The notes under the pieces are model-generated. The model was not told the DNA's origin and did no database searches. It worked only from the letters and a program-made list of their open reading frames with translations. Positions 1 through 12,657 of a DNA stretch of 64,000 nt are shown piece after piece. The stretch's first letter is position 1. Every line of letters begins with the position of its first letter. Made by a program: the position numbers and the translations under genes. Source of the DNA: Camillea tinctor (lineage: Eukaryota; Ascomycota; Sordariomycetes; Xylariales; Xylariaceae); the NCBI GenBank assembly GCA_022578605.1, contig MU394116.1, forward strand, positions 124,001-188,000, read 5' to 3'.

Positions 1-370
1 CCTTGCCCAGGATTCTGCCACCTACTCCAGCGACGTTACCCTGAACCTGTCCAACCCCCCTCGCCGCGACACTGCCATGTTGCCCGCTAGCGGATACCTC
101 GTCATGGCCTTCCAGGCCGACAACCCCGGTGTCTGGCTCATGCACGTAAGTTTATAGCCCTTCTCTCGTCTCAAACACAACCTTACTGACTCTTCCTCTT
201 AAAAGTGCCACATCGGCTGGCATACCAGCGAAGGTTTCGCTCTGCAGTTCGTCGAGCGCTACAGCGAGATCGCCTCCATCACTGATTCCACCACGCTCTC
301 GGACACTTGCTCCACTTGGTCCGCGTACCAGAGCTCCGAGAGCATCGAGCAGGAGGACTCTGGTGTGTAA
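1..370 (+). CDS. Laccase (multicopper oxidase), C-terminal part
   Basis: The window opens inside the last part of a secreted multicopper oxidase that oxidises phenolics and reduces O2 to water. The frame starts at base 2. An intron at 146-205 splits the histidine motif, and exon 206-370 ends at TAA. The spliced product carries the NPPRRDT and PGVWLMHCHIGWH motifs. HCHIGWH holds the type 1 copper cysteine and type 3 copper histidines of the third cupredoxin domain. The axial position ten residues after the Cys is Phe. The protein ends DSGV, matching the DSGL/DSGI/DSGV C-terminal plug of ascomycete laccases, so this end is intact. The N-terminal domains lie outside the window. Family certain; substrate unknown. 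Confidence 0.93.
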
Positions 371-1695
371 ACAAACACAAAGAACACACCAAACTCACCT
401 GTCTATCGACATACTACTGGATAGGAGGCGAAAAAAAAGGACGATGGGGGAAGAAAACAACGGAAAACCCCACTGTTTGTACATAGAGACTCTTTCCCCT
501 TTCTCTCACTCACTCACTCACGGCCGTCGCATCTGTTCTTCCTTTTTCTTTTGAGTTGACTAGAGGGGTTTTTTCTTTGGCTGTGTACCAATAGGTGTCG
601 CTTTTTCATTTTCATTGGTCGGGGGGTCGGGGGGGTTTTCTTATGGGGGTTTTTGAGCATATATACATATACAAAACAGACATACATACATACAAACGTG
701 CATATATAACATAAGGTACATACTCTTGGGATAGCATTTCGAAGTACATAGGTTATATAACATTTTGTATCCCAACTTGTGTTGTGCAAACTATTAGTGC
801 TTACGTGATATAGGGGGGAAAGCTGGATAGTTGATGTGAGATACTGGATTATTGGATTCAATTGAGCAGTAGCAGCTCGCTGTGGTAAGAACTTTGAACT
901 ATATCAAATAGATAGTCGAACAGGAATAGAATAAAAGAGATCCACTTTATATAATTTACACTGCTCAAGATAGACGGGACTACCAAAGCTAGGTTAGTAT
1001 ATAACTTAACCATAACGGAATGGAAAAGGGGGGGGGGGGGGGCAGATGTTAATGGGTTAATTGATGTTATAACGTTCTGTGAAGGAGGATTCATATAGTC
1101 AGGTGATTTGGTTGGCTTTAGAAGTCGTCGAAATTAGGTGTATTGGGCAGTGTATACCTACTCGGTTAGGTATATAAAATAGTCCAATCCAACGGGCAAG
1201 GACTGGGAGCTATAGACTTGGCCAGACTAGGCTAATTTTGTTTTCTATTGCTCTAGAGCTAATCTGCCCTATGTATATTGACACAATTTTTATCGTCCTC
1301 AAACCATACTAGAATACTATGTAACCTGCCGTGAGATGTCGTGATCGATCAGGGGTCAAGGCGTGATGTTCGTATCGTCCAATCAGGGGCTGTAGCAATG
1401 GCGGCATCGAGTATCACACAATCTTATGAAATCATGGCTCCTGGATTGTTTCGCGATAACCCGTCCATAGGCGTAATGCCTAGAAAAAAAATAGCATGGT
1501 AAATAGTAATGTCGTCTCGCAGGGGAGAAAAAGAGAAAAGGAAAGGATGGAGAATTATATTGTAGTCTAAGCGCATTGGACCTCTCCCACTCCTTATTAA
1601 GTAAACTTCTTTTTGGATTATATTAAAATAAAAAGTCTCTTCCTCCGCTACAACAACATCGTTAGCACTATAAAGCCCATTCTATATCTAGCAGC
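371..1695. other. Intergenic: laccase 3' flank and transporter promoter
   Basis: AT-rich spacer between two genes on the same strand. It holds a run of 15 G at 1028-1042 and several TATATA-type stretches. No ORF here has a recognisable motif. The short ORFs read as chance. The last part must contain the promoter of the transporter at 1696. Confidence 0.6.
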
Positions 1696-3729
1696 ATGAC
1701 TGCCGAGGCGAAAGAACCATTTAGTGTGCCGGCCGATAACAGTAGTCCGAATCTCTCTGATTCTGAGACCGCTGCGGCTGTCGTGATCAACGAGCGCTCG
1801 TTGCTGAGGAAGATAGACGCAAGGCTTTTGCCAGCAGTCGGGTTAGTTGCTTGCTAGTCAATCTATAGTCTTTTTGATCTGTTTAGAGGAGCAAGTAAAA
1901 CTGATTATGAATCTTATAGAATATTGTATCTGCTGAGCTTTTTAGACCGAAGTAATGGTAAGATAACCCTCCCCATTACACTCTGATATCGGGTGAATAA
2001 TCAACTAACGATTATAAAGTCGGCAATGCTCGAATTGAAGGTCTCTTGGATGATGTGCATATAAGTATGTATGATTGGCACTTCTTCCTCCCCTTTCCAC
2101 TGACACTGCTAACATTACGGACCAGCTGGGAATGAGTATCTGACAGGATTGACTCTATATTTTGTTGGCTACGTGCTATTCGAGGTCAGGCAACGTCTTG
2201 CGCAAAAGCTTTGGCTGTCCTTTGTATTCCTTGTATTTGCTCACTAGGAGAGAAAACAGATCCCGTGCAACATCATCCTCAAGCGGACGAGTCCTCGGGT
2301 ATGGCTTCCTACACTGACTGTCGCCTGGGTAAGTTTTCTTCTCCAAACCCCATTCTATGTGGAAAATTCCGAGTTAACAAAATACCCCAAATCTACAGGG
2401 CGTGGTAGCAACGCTGATGGGAATAGTCCACAATAAAGCGGGATTCTTCGCCTCTCGATTCTTCCTAGGAGTCGCTGAATCGGGCCTGTTCCCCGGCGTC
2501 GTCTTTTACTTCTCCATGTGGTACAAGCGCAAGGAGAGGCAGTACCGCGTCTCCTTGTTCTTCAGCGCGGCATCGCTTGCTGGTGCGTTCGGCGGCGTGT
2601 TGGCTTATGTAAGATGATACTCGATATTCCTTGACTGACACCGCTATGGTAATTAGTTGATTGTGTAATTTGTGACCGGCTGACGTGGTTCTATGTAGGG
2701 TATCGGGAGGATGGCGGGGATTGTCTGGGACAACGGCTGGCGTTGGATCTTCATTCTTGTAAGTATTCGTATAGTATCGTCCTTATTTTTAGGCCTAAGA
2801 GCAGAGTAGCTAATGTGGCACAGGAAGGAATTGCCACTGTTGTCATAGCTGTGGGAGCTTTTGGATTTGTTTACAACTATCCTGCTACGTCGGAGTTCTT
2901 GTCCGAGGATGAGCGCAAGTTCATCAATCGACGGCTGGCAGCAGATAGTGATGCAACCCATGATGAGATATTCAGCTGGGATGGGGTGAAGCAGGCACTT
3001 CGCGACCCAAACTGTTGGCTATACGGACTAGGTTTTCACACGATGAGCCTACCCCTTTATACTTTATCTTTATTCCTAGTAAGTACTTGATTCGAGATGG
3101 AATTAGTTAGACCGTGTGTTCAGGGGTTAATTTATGGCTAGCCGACGATTATCAACAACCTGGGATATACTGCGGCAACCGCACAACTTCTCACTGTGCC
3201 ACCCTATGCGTTCGCCTTTGTGACAACTATCGCGGTGGCCGTACTTTCGGAGCGGCTCCGTCAGCGAGCATGGTTCATTGGCGGTTCTGCTATCTTCGCC
3301 GCTATAGGGTATGCCATCCTGCTAGGAAACACTGACCCAGTAGCCCGACCCGGCATCAGCTACCTCGCGCTCTTTTTTGCAGCAGGCGGCATATTTCCGG
3401 CCACCGCCCTTGTTCTCTCTTGGCCAGCTATCAACGTGTCGGGACAGACGAAGCGCGCCGTCGCCAACGCGATGCAGATAAGCATTGGGAATTGCGGTGC
3501 GGTCATCGGGACTCAGCTCTACCGGGCAAATGACGGACCAAGATACATTGTGGGCCACTCGGTGGCTCTCGGATACCTGGTGGCCAACGCGGTGCTAGTT
3601 ACTGTGCTGGGGCTGAGGCTAAGTAAGGAAAACAAGAGACGCAAGGCGATAGCGGAGGAAGTCAAAGACGTAGGTCAGATCGCCGATTGGCAAGGCGACG
3701 AGGATCCCAGGTGGCGTTATGAGCACTAG
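1696..3729 (+). CDS. MFS transporter, ACS (Dal5/Tna1-like) family
   Basis: Plasma-membrane organic-anion:proton symporter of the allantoate/nicotinate permease type. Nine exons join in frame: 1696-1841, 1920-1957, 2020-2064, 2126-2184, 2260-2328, 2399-2608, 2699-2758, 2824-3078 and 3142-3729, giving 489 residues. Family motifs appear in order: YLLSFLDRSNVGNARI after the first membrane segment, then YFVGYVLFEIPCN, then RFFLGVAESGLFPG and YKRKERQYRVSLFFSAASLAGAFGG. The central loop and the second six-helix half (PTIINNLGYT, SGQTKRAVANAMQISIGNCG) follow. The C-terminal tail is short and charged. The length is normal for the family. The ATG at 1696 opens a typical hydrophilic N-terminus. It converges with the reductase at 3946, with 216 bp between stops. 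The substrate cannot be read from sequence. Confidence 0.92.
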
Positions 3730-3945
3730 TACTATTGCCATATGGAGCGTGTGCTTAATAACGTCGTGGAATTTGCTTGAAGCGTATATAACTCGCGAAA
3801 GCAGCGTTATGATTAATCGTCTACGAATACAGCGAAAGGAGTTTTCTATGACCCTCGTGGCATACCTGTAATAAACGTCATTAACCTAGATAGTTATCCT
3901 CCATCCTTGAACCCATTATATCCTCCACTGCCCCTAGATTGTACT

Positions 3946-4895
3946 TTATCCTGATTTGACATCGAGCCCCGCTAATCGTCTGAAAGCTGAATTCTCTAAT
4001 ATTGGGAACGCCCCCATCATCTGGACATCGCTCTTTGGCGCCGTGAACGAGTGTTTCCCCATGGCCATCTCCGTCAGGAAACGACCGAGATCGTCTGTCG
4101 GGCTCCAGAAACTTTTGTATGCCATTCGAATCGGGGCCTTTAGCAAGACGCCAGCCACCCGGGTAGGCAATGGCCGCACCGGAATGTATGGTTTGATGGC
4201 CTCGTGAGCATCGGCATCGATCAGTCCCGGGCGGACTGAACTAGCGTGGAATAAGGGATTGGCATCTCGCATAGCAGCCAGAGCTTTTTCTGTTTCGCCC
4301 TTGACACTAGCGAAGATGGGGGTGAACCGGCCCGGTTCTGTGGTGGCGCCGGACCCCGAGACGTATACGAAGTTGAACGGTTCCTTCTCACCCGGTAATG
4401 TCTGGAAGGCCTTTGAAGCCTCTAGGGCGAAGTCTTTGGTGATTTTCACATACTCCCTGCTTGTACTTAGTCTGCTGTGACCTTATCAAACCATTGAGTG
4501 ATGCTTACTCCTTGCCAACCTGGGTCTGGCTGATCCCCAAAGCCCATACGCACCCCCGAGCACCCTTTAGTTGGGAGAGCACCGCTGAATCATATTTGGT
4601 GAAATCCTTGTGGATGATCACATTGACTCGGGGGTCTTTCGAGTCCTCTGCCAACTTGACTGGTCTTCGGCTCAGAATAGAGATCTTGGTGACATCTTTC
4701 ATTTTTATCATGGCATCTAGGACGCCGGAGCCTACAAGACCCTACATATTTCACACGTGATTAGTATCTATTTGAAGCTTTGCTTTGGGTGAAGAAGTGA
4801 GTCTGAGTCCTTGCTGGACCTCGAAATACTGGCATCGTAACAAATTATAGATAAATTTAAGGACTTACCGTTGCACCGGTAAGGATGAGGTGCAT
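3946..4895 (-). CDS. NAD(P)-binding Rossmann-fold oxidoreductase (atypical SDR)
   Basis: Predicted soluble protein of 256 residues from three exons read on the minus strand: 4895-4869, 4741-4509 and 4456-3946. The first intron lies inside the nucleotide-binding loop. After splicing, the N-terminus reads LILTGATGLVGSG, the GxxGxxG loop of NAD(P)-binding epimerase/atypical SDR proteins. A conserved VYVSGSGA segment follows at mid-protein, then VKGETEKAL, which supplies the lysine usually found in the active-site region. The classical YxxxK is not obvious. Similar fungal proteins are annotated as nucleoside-diphosphate-sugar epimerase-like or HTATIP2-like. No substrate can be assigned. It is tail-to-tail with the transporter at 1696-3729, but co-function is only a guess. 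Confidence 0.85.
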
Positions 4896-7800
4896 GTTGA
4901 AACGCTCGTATAAAGGGAGTCTGAATATTAATAGATCAAGTATCCGTATAGTTTATAATTTATATGTAAATTGTAAGTTCATGGGGAAGTGATGGGATGT
5001 CGTCGGATAAATAGGGGTCAGGATGTATGTGGTACGTTAGGTATATATAATCTTTCCGTCTACCTATCTACATAAATCTATCAATAGCTATATTGACGTA
5101 GACAACCCCCTTTTATCAATGCCATCTCCTTGTTTCTAAGCCAATCTTAGTCATGCGCTAAAGCACAGAGCTGCTGTGTTCAGGAAATTAACGGTGTTAA
5201 GGCCTCGGAGCTGAAGGCTTTTGTGCTGCTGAAGCTGCAAAGCTGACGGATTAAGACCTTGACATGCCTTAACTCCGAACACGTAGAGTGAGCAGAGCAC
5301 GTTGTAAAGTCCCTGCAATGGAGCGGAAAGACCACTAAAATACTACCGGGGCCCGCGGCCTGGGGCACTGGGTTAGGCGAGATCAACTCACGGACTCTTC
5401 TTCTATCGGAGATTTTGAGGGCACGTATTTGATTGACATGCTATAAAAGTAATACTTGTAATATTCATACGAACATTCAGAACTAGAATGGGCATGGAAA
5501 TCTAGACATAAAGATTTTTGGTTGAAGATATTTTAGAATATACACACCTACTAGTGTAGATAGTACCTAATTAGTCAACTTACACACGTTCAGCAACTTT
5601 GATTAATTGAATTGAAACCCGAGTTTATAGTAAGTCTGTTACCTAATTGGTGCCAACTCAGTTACATATGCAAGTAACCTGGCACATGATCGATCGTTTG
5701 TGTTTAACCCACGTTACCAACATATCATGCACCTAGGTTAATTAAAACAGAAGAAAAAAAGAAGAAAAAAAGGAATATCATTCATATATCTTTCAAAAAA
5801 AAAACATTTCCTCTTATGTCATTATCTGGTGTATGTTATAGACTTGATGCTCCGAAAATTCCTAACTAGGTAAGACATATATAACATGTTACCTAGGTAT
5901 CCTAGTAACCTATATACGGCTATTGCAGCGGGGTTCAAACATACGGTCAAGGATACCTTTACCTAAGTACTGTGTAGTGTAAGATAGGTATGTTTCCGCA
6001 AAATAAGTACAGTTCCTATGTAGGTAATTTGAGTAAGCCGTTACGTTTCTTTCTACCAAATGGGACCGAGTTGAAACAGCTTAGAGGACAGCTAGTGGTT
6101 CTCTTACAATTTCCTATGCGACTTGTAATTTTGTGATTCGGAATATAATGGATTTAGCGCTTATCCTCTTCCCCCTTCCTCGAAGCAGCATCGTAAGCAA
6201 CGTGATAACAACAATCTCTAGACACTAATTCTGTTTCTTCTTTGTTGAGAGGATTGGCATTTCTTGTGTGATTTCTTCGACTTACTATTATTCTCTGATA
6301 AGACCCCTTGGTGTTATTCACTTGCCCCTTGCTGAGTGTAATTTCTATAATTTCTATAGATACCTCCCTAGGTACCTAAGCTTATATTAGTCAACTATGT
6401 AAAAGAAGACGCAAATAACATTGAGTGTCCTTATCTTGCTATCGGCACTGCATAGTACTAACTACCTAGTGGTTCTAGTCAATTATACAACCTCGCACGA
6501 TACATGCATGTTTGATATTCGATATCATTGATGTCAACTATCTTGCGTGAATAACACTTAGACACTATAACTTCAAAGCCCCCCTATCGACCCCCACCTG
6601 AGGAGGAGGAATCCCGGCTTGATCAGACGCCATACTAGTAAGTCGGAATGTTTTATGGTGCTCGGGTAGTTCAATGTTTAGATGACGAACATCGATGATC
6701 GAACTCGATGATACTAAACTAGGGTTTAATAATTCGTGATGTTGATGCATGGCCGATCGGGGTAGCAGCCAAGTGATGTCGCTACGACGTATCTGTAGAT
6801 TACAACATTTACCTCACCTAGGTCAAGATGCCGCTGATTTCATTTACATGAGACTGATAGATGTAGGAACCAATCGACCGGTTTTCTGGGACGCAAATTG
6901 CGTAATGTTGCATTTTCCCCTTATGCAGTTGACACGAGCTTAGTGATGGATAGATTCTGTATAGGATGCATCATAAATACCAGACATACTTACATACTAG
7001 GTTACGTACTAGGTTGCATGCCTATATATGCAGATGCAAAGCAAGTCTTGCTTGTGGTATACTATACTTTATTCCCTCATGCAACTGGCATCAAATGCCG
7101 TGCTGGATGGAACAGCCAAGACTTATCTCTATCCTATCGGAGGGAATAGGTATTTTTCTTCTTCTTTTTTTCTTTCTTTTTTGTTCAACTTCATTACTTC
7201 CTTGCCTATTTTAGATATATCCAGGCTAACCTATTCACCGGTTTACATCAGATCCCAATGTCGTCTGTTTATTCAAATCCGTACCATGTTACCATCATGA
7301 TGTAGTATTTCTAAAGTGAGGGCATCCAAATAGCTCACTTTGCATATAGACTAGGCTAGGCATGGTTGAGATAACCTGATAGTTTTTTTTGTGTACATGA
7401 ACTACTTCAACAAAACACGAACAAATGATGTTGTTGATATCATCATGTAAGTTGAAGTATACTATATGAGGAATGTGTCATATCAAGTAGTGGATAGGCT
7501 TTATATTATAGTGCTGGTTACCAAGGTAAGGGAACCCCCCCCCTGATGTAACTACCTAGTATGTACTACGTGCATTAGTACTCCGTATTGTACTCTTTCT
7601 CCTCCTTCGAGTGTTAAGTCCTGACTGATGGTTTCAAGGTTACATCGTCTTAAACTGAAAAGACCATCACGTGATGCTTAACACGTTTTGGCACGTTTAT
7701 TATGTACTAGGTTAGTGTACATAGGTTATAAGTGCATGGATCAGATGAATCGAATGGGAAGAGTCTAAAAGTTCCAATAGGTTAGTTTGATTGTGGCTCA

Positions 7801-8182
7801 GTTTTTCCCCCAACGGCTACGACACTATTACAGTGAAACCCCGAAACCCACCACTAGTTTATTCAGCACTACTACTTAGTACCTACATAGTATTACCTTA
7901 CCACCACCACCACCACCACCACCACCACCACCACCACTACAACCACGAAACCACCAACCACACAACCACGCAACCACCCATAAAGGAGAGTGGGGCAGCG
8001 GCATGAGATCCGCCCTTCGACTCTCCTATATTGCTTCATATCCACGCGCCTAGATCGCGGCTACCTATATTTCCCTATATGCCGTTCTCATCTTACTGTC
8101 ATTGTCGCTGTCGTCGTCGTCGTCATCGTCGTCGTCAATTCATCCCATCTATGGCCCCTTAGTTCCACGCGCCTCTGTTACC
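4896..8182. other. Long AT-rich intergenic region
   Basis: About 3.3 kb without a convincing gene, separating two divergent genes. Many ACCTAGGT/TACCTAGG palindromes occur (for example near 5739, 5891, 6367 and 6812), with purine runs at 5748-5772. A GC-richer island lies at about 5160-5420 and contains the inverted repeat GTTAAGGC (5196-5203) / GCCTTAAC (5266-5273). A CCA microsatellite lies at about 7901-7936 and a GTC-rich stretch at about 8100-8140, just upstream of the transcription factor start. Open frames here show low complexity (poly-His, poly-Ser) or no motif. Confidence 0.6.
7901..7936. repeat. (CCA)n microsatellite
   Basis: About twelve CCA units in the 5' flank of the transcription factor gene, followed by imperfect ACCAC repeats to about 7980. 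In one frame it reads as poly-histidine, but that ORF has no other protein-like feature. Confidence 0.85.
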
Positions 8183-10895
8183 ATGTCAGATATCTCCGCT
8201 CCGAACTCGAATGCAGATGTCCGAGATGAAGAGCGGTTGGCCGCCTGCTTCAACTGTAAGAAGTCTAAGTTGAAGTGTGTCCGTCCGAGCGGCTCTGTGA
8301 CCTGTAGCCGGTGTAAGCAGCGTCAACTAGAATGCGCCGCTCCTCTGTTCCACGTCGGCCGCCATAAAGGCGTCAAGAAGTAAGTCCGAGTACGACCCTA
8401 TCTAATAATATTTCATCAGACCGAGGTTGAGTATTCCCCTATTGACACCCCGCCAGTAAACATTCCGGGCTGGAGAAAGCCGTTTTTCAGATAGAGCAGG
8501 CTTTGCGACGGTCTCATCCCGGCACTGAACAATTCCAGAGTGACGAGCAGGCTGCGGAGCTGCGTTACTTGCTGGAAAGAAGCAGGGGACTCCTCAACGC
8601 CGAGCATAGACACAAGCGTCGCTGCTCCGGAACGAGTGGGAATGAAGTCTATCGTGACGATGCGAGCCATTCTCCTCAAAATACCTCAACTTCTTTGGGA
8701 ACCTCGCCTTCCCAGGCTGGCTCGCGCGAGGACGGAGCCCCATCCCAAAAGATGGATGAAGATCAGCTGAACCTAGATGATGCTGAAAACCCTCTGCAAC
8801 TACTTGCCAGGACATCAGAATTGCTGTCATCCATATCACCCCAAGCCAACGCATCCGGAGGGGGTCGGCTTCCCTCTAAATCTTTCCCAAGCCGAGGCCA
8901 GCCCGCAAACGACCATGACGGCGATCTGCAGAAGTTTTTCGGTCGCTTTCAACCGCGGCTGGACGTCGGTGAGGACCTGGACCCGGTTGAGCTCGGCCTG
9001 GTCTCTCTTGCAGAGGCCGAAACCCTTTTCGCATAGTAAGCCATCTTGAATCCCATCCCTTCGATCACTCCTATCCTGCCGTCGCCGCCGACTGACCATG
9101 TTCTCCAGCTTTTTTGAGAAGTTGGCCCATACTAGATGGGGTATTGATCCTATAATACACACCGTCGACTTTGTGCGGAGCCGTTCAGCCTTTCTCTTCA
9201 CATCTATAGCCGCGGCGTCAGCGCTATTCTCTCCCTCCATGGAGGCTTTATACAAGCGGCTCTCTAATCATCGCCAGAAGCTGGCGAGCCTCGTCATGTC
9301 CAGACGGTATAAATCCGTAGAGATCGTCTTGGCGTTTATGGTCAACATCCCGTGGATCTCTGCCGGGGAGCATTGGGCCGATGATGAGACATCGACATAC
9401 ATGTCCATGGCACTTAGTATTGCCTTAGATCTGTCGCTTAACAAGATAATTCTTTCATCTCCGTTGATGGACTCGCCCTTTTTGAGAGATAGTGTGGCTA
9501 TGTCCGACCGCATATCGGCTCGTAAGGCGCTTGCTATGGACGGCTTCGGCGACATCGATCCAGAGTCATTGACGGGTCGAAGAATTCTGAGGCGGAGAGA
9601 ACGAACTTGGTTATCATTGTTCGTTCTCGAAAGAGGGTAAGGCATCCAGTTCTGTTAAATCCTGAAAAACAAAAAAATCTAGGCTAGACAACTAACGTCG
9701 GATTTCCTTAGTGTCTGCTTGGCGAGGGGCAGGAGTTATGCTTTACCCATGTCGCCTTTGATTGAGAATTGCGATCAATGGCATTTAAGCGATCTTGCTG
9801 ATAGATGGGATGGCTCAATAGTCTCTGTTGCTGTCCTACGGCGTGACTTGGTAACGATTACCCAACAAGTTCTTCTGCTGTGACTTCGCTAATTCGGCCT
9901 TCAGGCAAAGTTGATCACGACTATACGGTTAATATGCGATAAGAATTATGCGAGTAGCACTAATGAAGCATCTGTTGTTGAGAGGTGAGCTCGTCCCGGG
10001 TTTTCGATTCCGCACCATAGCACATTTGACTCACAGACAGCTACAGACTCAAAAACGAAATCACCATGTTCTTCGATAGATGGTACCAGACTTGGCCGGT
10101 ACAGATAGGAGACAGAGAGCGTATGTTTCAAACCGTTCCGAGTCCTGTTGAATCGCACTATGTAAGCGATGATACTAATGACTAAGTATAGAGCTGGCGT
10201 TGCCACCGTACGTTGAGATTCTGGCTTCTCATACCCGGCTGTCGATGTACTCAAGCGTCATCAATCACTCTACCGCACCGGTAGCAGCTCGACATTTCTT
10301 TCGGTCTGCAGGCTTGTCATCTGCACTGAACGTGCTACGCGTTGCAGTACAAGGAGAGGGCCAGTTGAGATCCATGCCGAATAACACGGCCATCATGATA
10401 TCATTCGCAGCTTGCTTTGCTCTGAGAGTGAGTGCTGTAGCTGATGGGCGAGGCTCTAGTTTAGCCCCCAGTATCAGAGCCCTGATCGGGGAGACCATAG
10501 ACGTGCTCGAAAGAATCGGGTCAACGCCAATTCAGCGGAAAGGGCTTTCTTGTCTCTTTGCCGGGCAACTAAGAGAGATTTTAAAGCTGGCTTCGCGGCC
10601 GTCGGAAAGTGGCAGAAATGTGCTAGAGCCGAACGGAGGTGGTGTGCCGGAAAACGCCTCCATCTTTACGGACATGAATGCAGCTCACATGACAAATAAT
10701 CACCACGGGCCGATGCAAATGCAGATGTCTACCACTTCTCTACCCCCCGACTATCTCCTGTTTTCTACCATGTCTAATGACCAACTGAACGAGGCCATCA
10801 ATAATACAGATGTTGTACTGGATACATTGTGGGAGGACTTCCAATTTCAACATGCCTCGGAACTTGATTGGATGGATTGGAGTACGTTTATCTGA
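8183..10895 (+). CDS. Zn2Cys6 transcription factor with fungal-specific middle domain
   Basis: Predicted nuclear DNA-binding regulator of 768 residues. Seven exons keep frame: 8183-8379, 8457-9035, 9109-9636, 9712-9850, 9905-9984, 10041-10120 and 10192-10895. A binuclear zinc cluster begins at Cys22 with spacing C-x2-C-x6-C-x8-C-x2-C-x6-C, followed by a basic linker (HVGRHKGVKNK) and a short helix likely to dimerise (GLEKAVFQIEQALRR). Residues of about 100-230 are acidic and low-complexity. The middle domain starts near LFAYFFEKLAHTRWGIDP and has a conserved ERTWLSLFVLERG-type segment. The C-terminus is rich in acidic and aromatic residues, ending near WEDFQF and DWMDWSTF, and may be an activation domain. 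I chose the ATG at 8183; an in-frame upstream start at 8102 only adds a poly-Ser leader. Targets are unknown. It lies between two ACS transporters. Confidence 0.9.
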
Positions 10896-12657
10896 TGTTA
10901 TGTGTTTGTATTCTATGTTATTCAGCTCCACTGGGATATCTTTTGCTTTTTCCTTTCTTGAGGTTAAGGGTGGTAAGGCGTTTTAATCGCCGTCTGTTAT
11001 CAGCGGCTTGTGGGGATCTATCGTGTGATCCTGAACTACGTGTAGTAACATAATCTTATTAGAGACGTACGTGTGTACATTACATGATGACTTGAAACTA
11101 CTACTATTTCTAAGTGTCTATAGGTAGTTATCATGGGGACACTATTCATGTTCTAGGTATATCCATCTCTGAAAGTAGTCTCAATTTGAAACTGGCAATG
11201 CGTACTTCTTTCTAGATCTACCTAATACAAGACAGCCCAGCGAGGCGATATTGATACCCATACAGTAAGCTAAGAGACGAAACTACGATAAGGAAAAAAG
11301 GGCTAAGAGCTGCTTATGATTGCGTACCTAGTATACTAATGATGTTATTGGATAGATATGCATGTAGGGTTCTTACTGTCAACACGCACGCACACCTCTT
11401 TAGTTCAGAGAGGGAAGTTCTCAACAAAAGGACATCAATAGGTCCGTCAACCAACTATTTACTTTATGGTAATCTTCTTATAGTGAAGTGATATCGTGGC
11501 AAAAAGAAGAAAAGAAAAGAAAAAGGGAGCGCCAAGCACTTAGCTAAGATGGTTGATCCTAGATCAAGATGCATAGGTTAAGTTAGTAGTTGTATGGAGG
11601 TTAGGTGATAAGCAGCTTGCTCTCACATAGACACACACATACTCATACACGCAGAGAGAGATGTAAGAGCACAAGAGAAGGGAAGAAAAATATAGTAATC
11701 CATACCACACCACATCATATCGCACACCATGTCTCTCTCTTTATCTTTCCCTCGGGGTAGTTCCAGACCGACTTATGCGGGCCGTGGAATCCTTCCCGCT
11801 TCACGCTGCCAGCTAAGCTGACGTCGATCACGCGAGTGGCCTAGGTGCGCTTAGGTTAGTGTATATGCGTGTGTGTATGTATGTAGGTCTCTGTCGTCAG
11901 AAATTGGGGTAGCTTAGGATTATCTAGATTTTGTCTCGGGACTATAATAAACACCGGACAGAGGCAGAGAAAGCTGTTTGTTGTATCACCACGATGTATG
12001 TAATACTTACCTATTACATACTCTCTATATACCTAACCCTAGGTTTATGTGTATGGGGTTCATGCTGGCTAGTGCTGCTCTTCCTGGTATAGAACCCTTT
12101 TTTCCGGATTGGTTTGCGGTTGTTGGTTGGGATTGCTACCGAAACAAGTCTAACCAGAGGTAGGAGGAGGAGGAGATGGAGGAAGAATAAGAGGAGTAGT
12201 ATGAGGAGGAGGTCGGATAAGGTTAAGGGTAGGGGTCAGGGACCAGGGGTCTATTCTCTTCTCCCCCACGTTTTAGTCTGTTCCCTTTCCCCCAACAAGC
12301 TTTCTTTTCTTCTGCTAGGTCGGGTCAGATATGCTGATCACTTTAGCTTGGCCATTATATAGAATACTTCCTATTGGGTCTTGGAGGAGGACGCGACCCT
12401 CTTAATGACTAGGTAGTTGGAATCTGGGGAGTACATTACATACAGAAAAGCTTGTCTCCTCTTGAATGTGTTGGTATCTGGCTCTCTCTCTCTCTGTGTG
12501 TGTGTCTGTGTCTCTTTGACTATATCTATGTTCTCTTGCCGGGACTGATCTGGGGAGATTTGTTCCCATTGCTCTTCCACGCTGGTCCTCATTTTCTGCT
12601 CTATTCCCCTCTCGTTGATTTAACAATATTTCATAGCAACAATTTAGTCTTTTCACG
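10896..12657. other. Intergenic: 3' flank of regulator, 5' region of second transporter
   Basis: About 1.76 kb. It holds a purine-rich GGA/GAA tract at about 12160-12220 and a CT-then-GT microsatellite at about 12481-12512, both in the likely 5' untranslated region or promoter of the gene at 12658. An ATCAGATAA complement sits at 10888-10896, across the regulator stop codon, and is probably coincidental. No gene seen. Confidence 0.55.

Noticed and set aside
7791..8006. ORF with a poly-His run
   Set aside because: Translation of the CCA microsatellite in the regulator 5' flank; no other protein feature.
8102..8182. Upstream in-frame start of the Zn2Cys6 gene
   Set aside because: Adds only a poly-Ser leader from a GTC repeat; the ATG at 8183 gives a normal zinc-cluster N-terminus.
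10888..10896. A further ATCAGATAA (reverse strand)
   Set aside because: It overlaps the stop codon of the Zn2Cys6 gene, is 1.76 kb from the next start, and about one such match is expected by chance in 64 kb.
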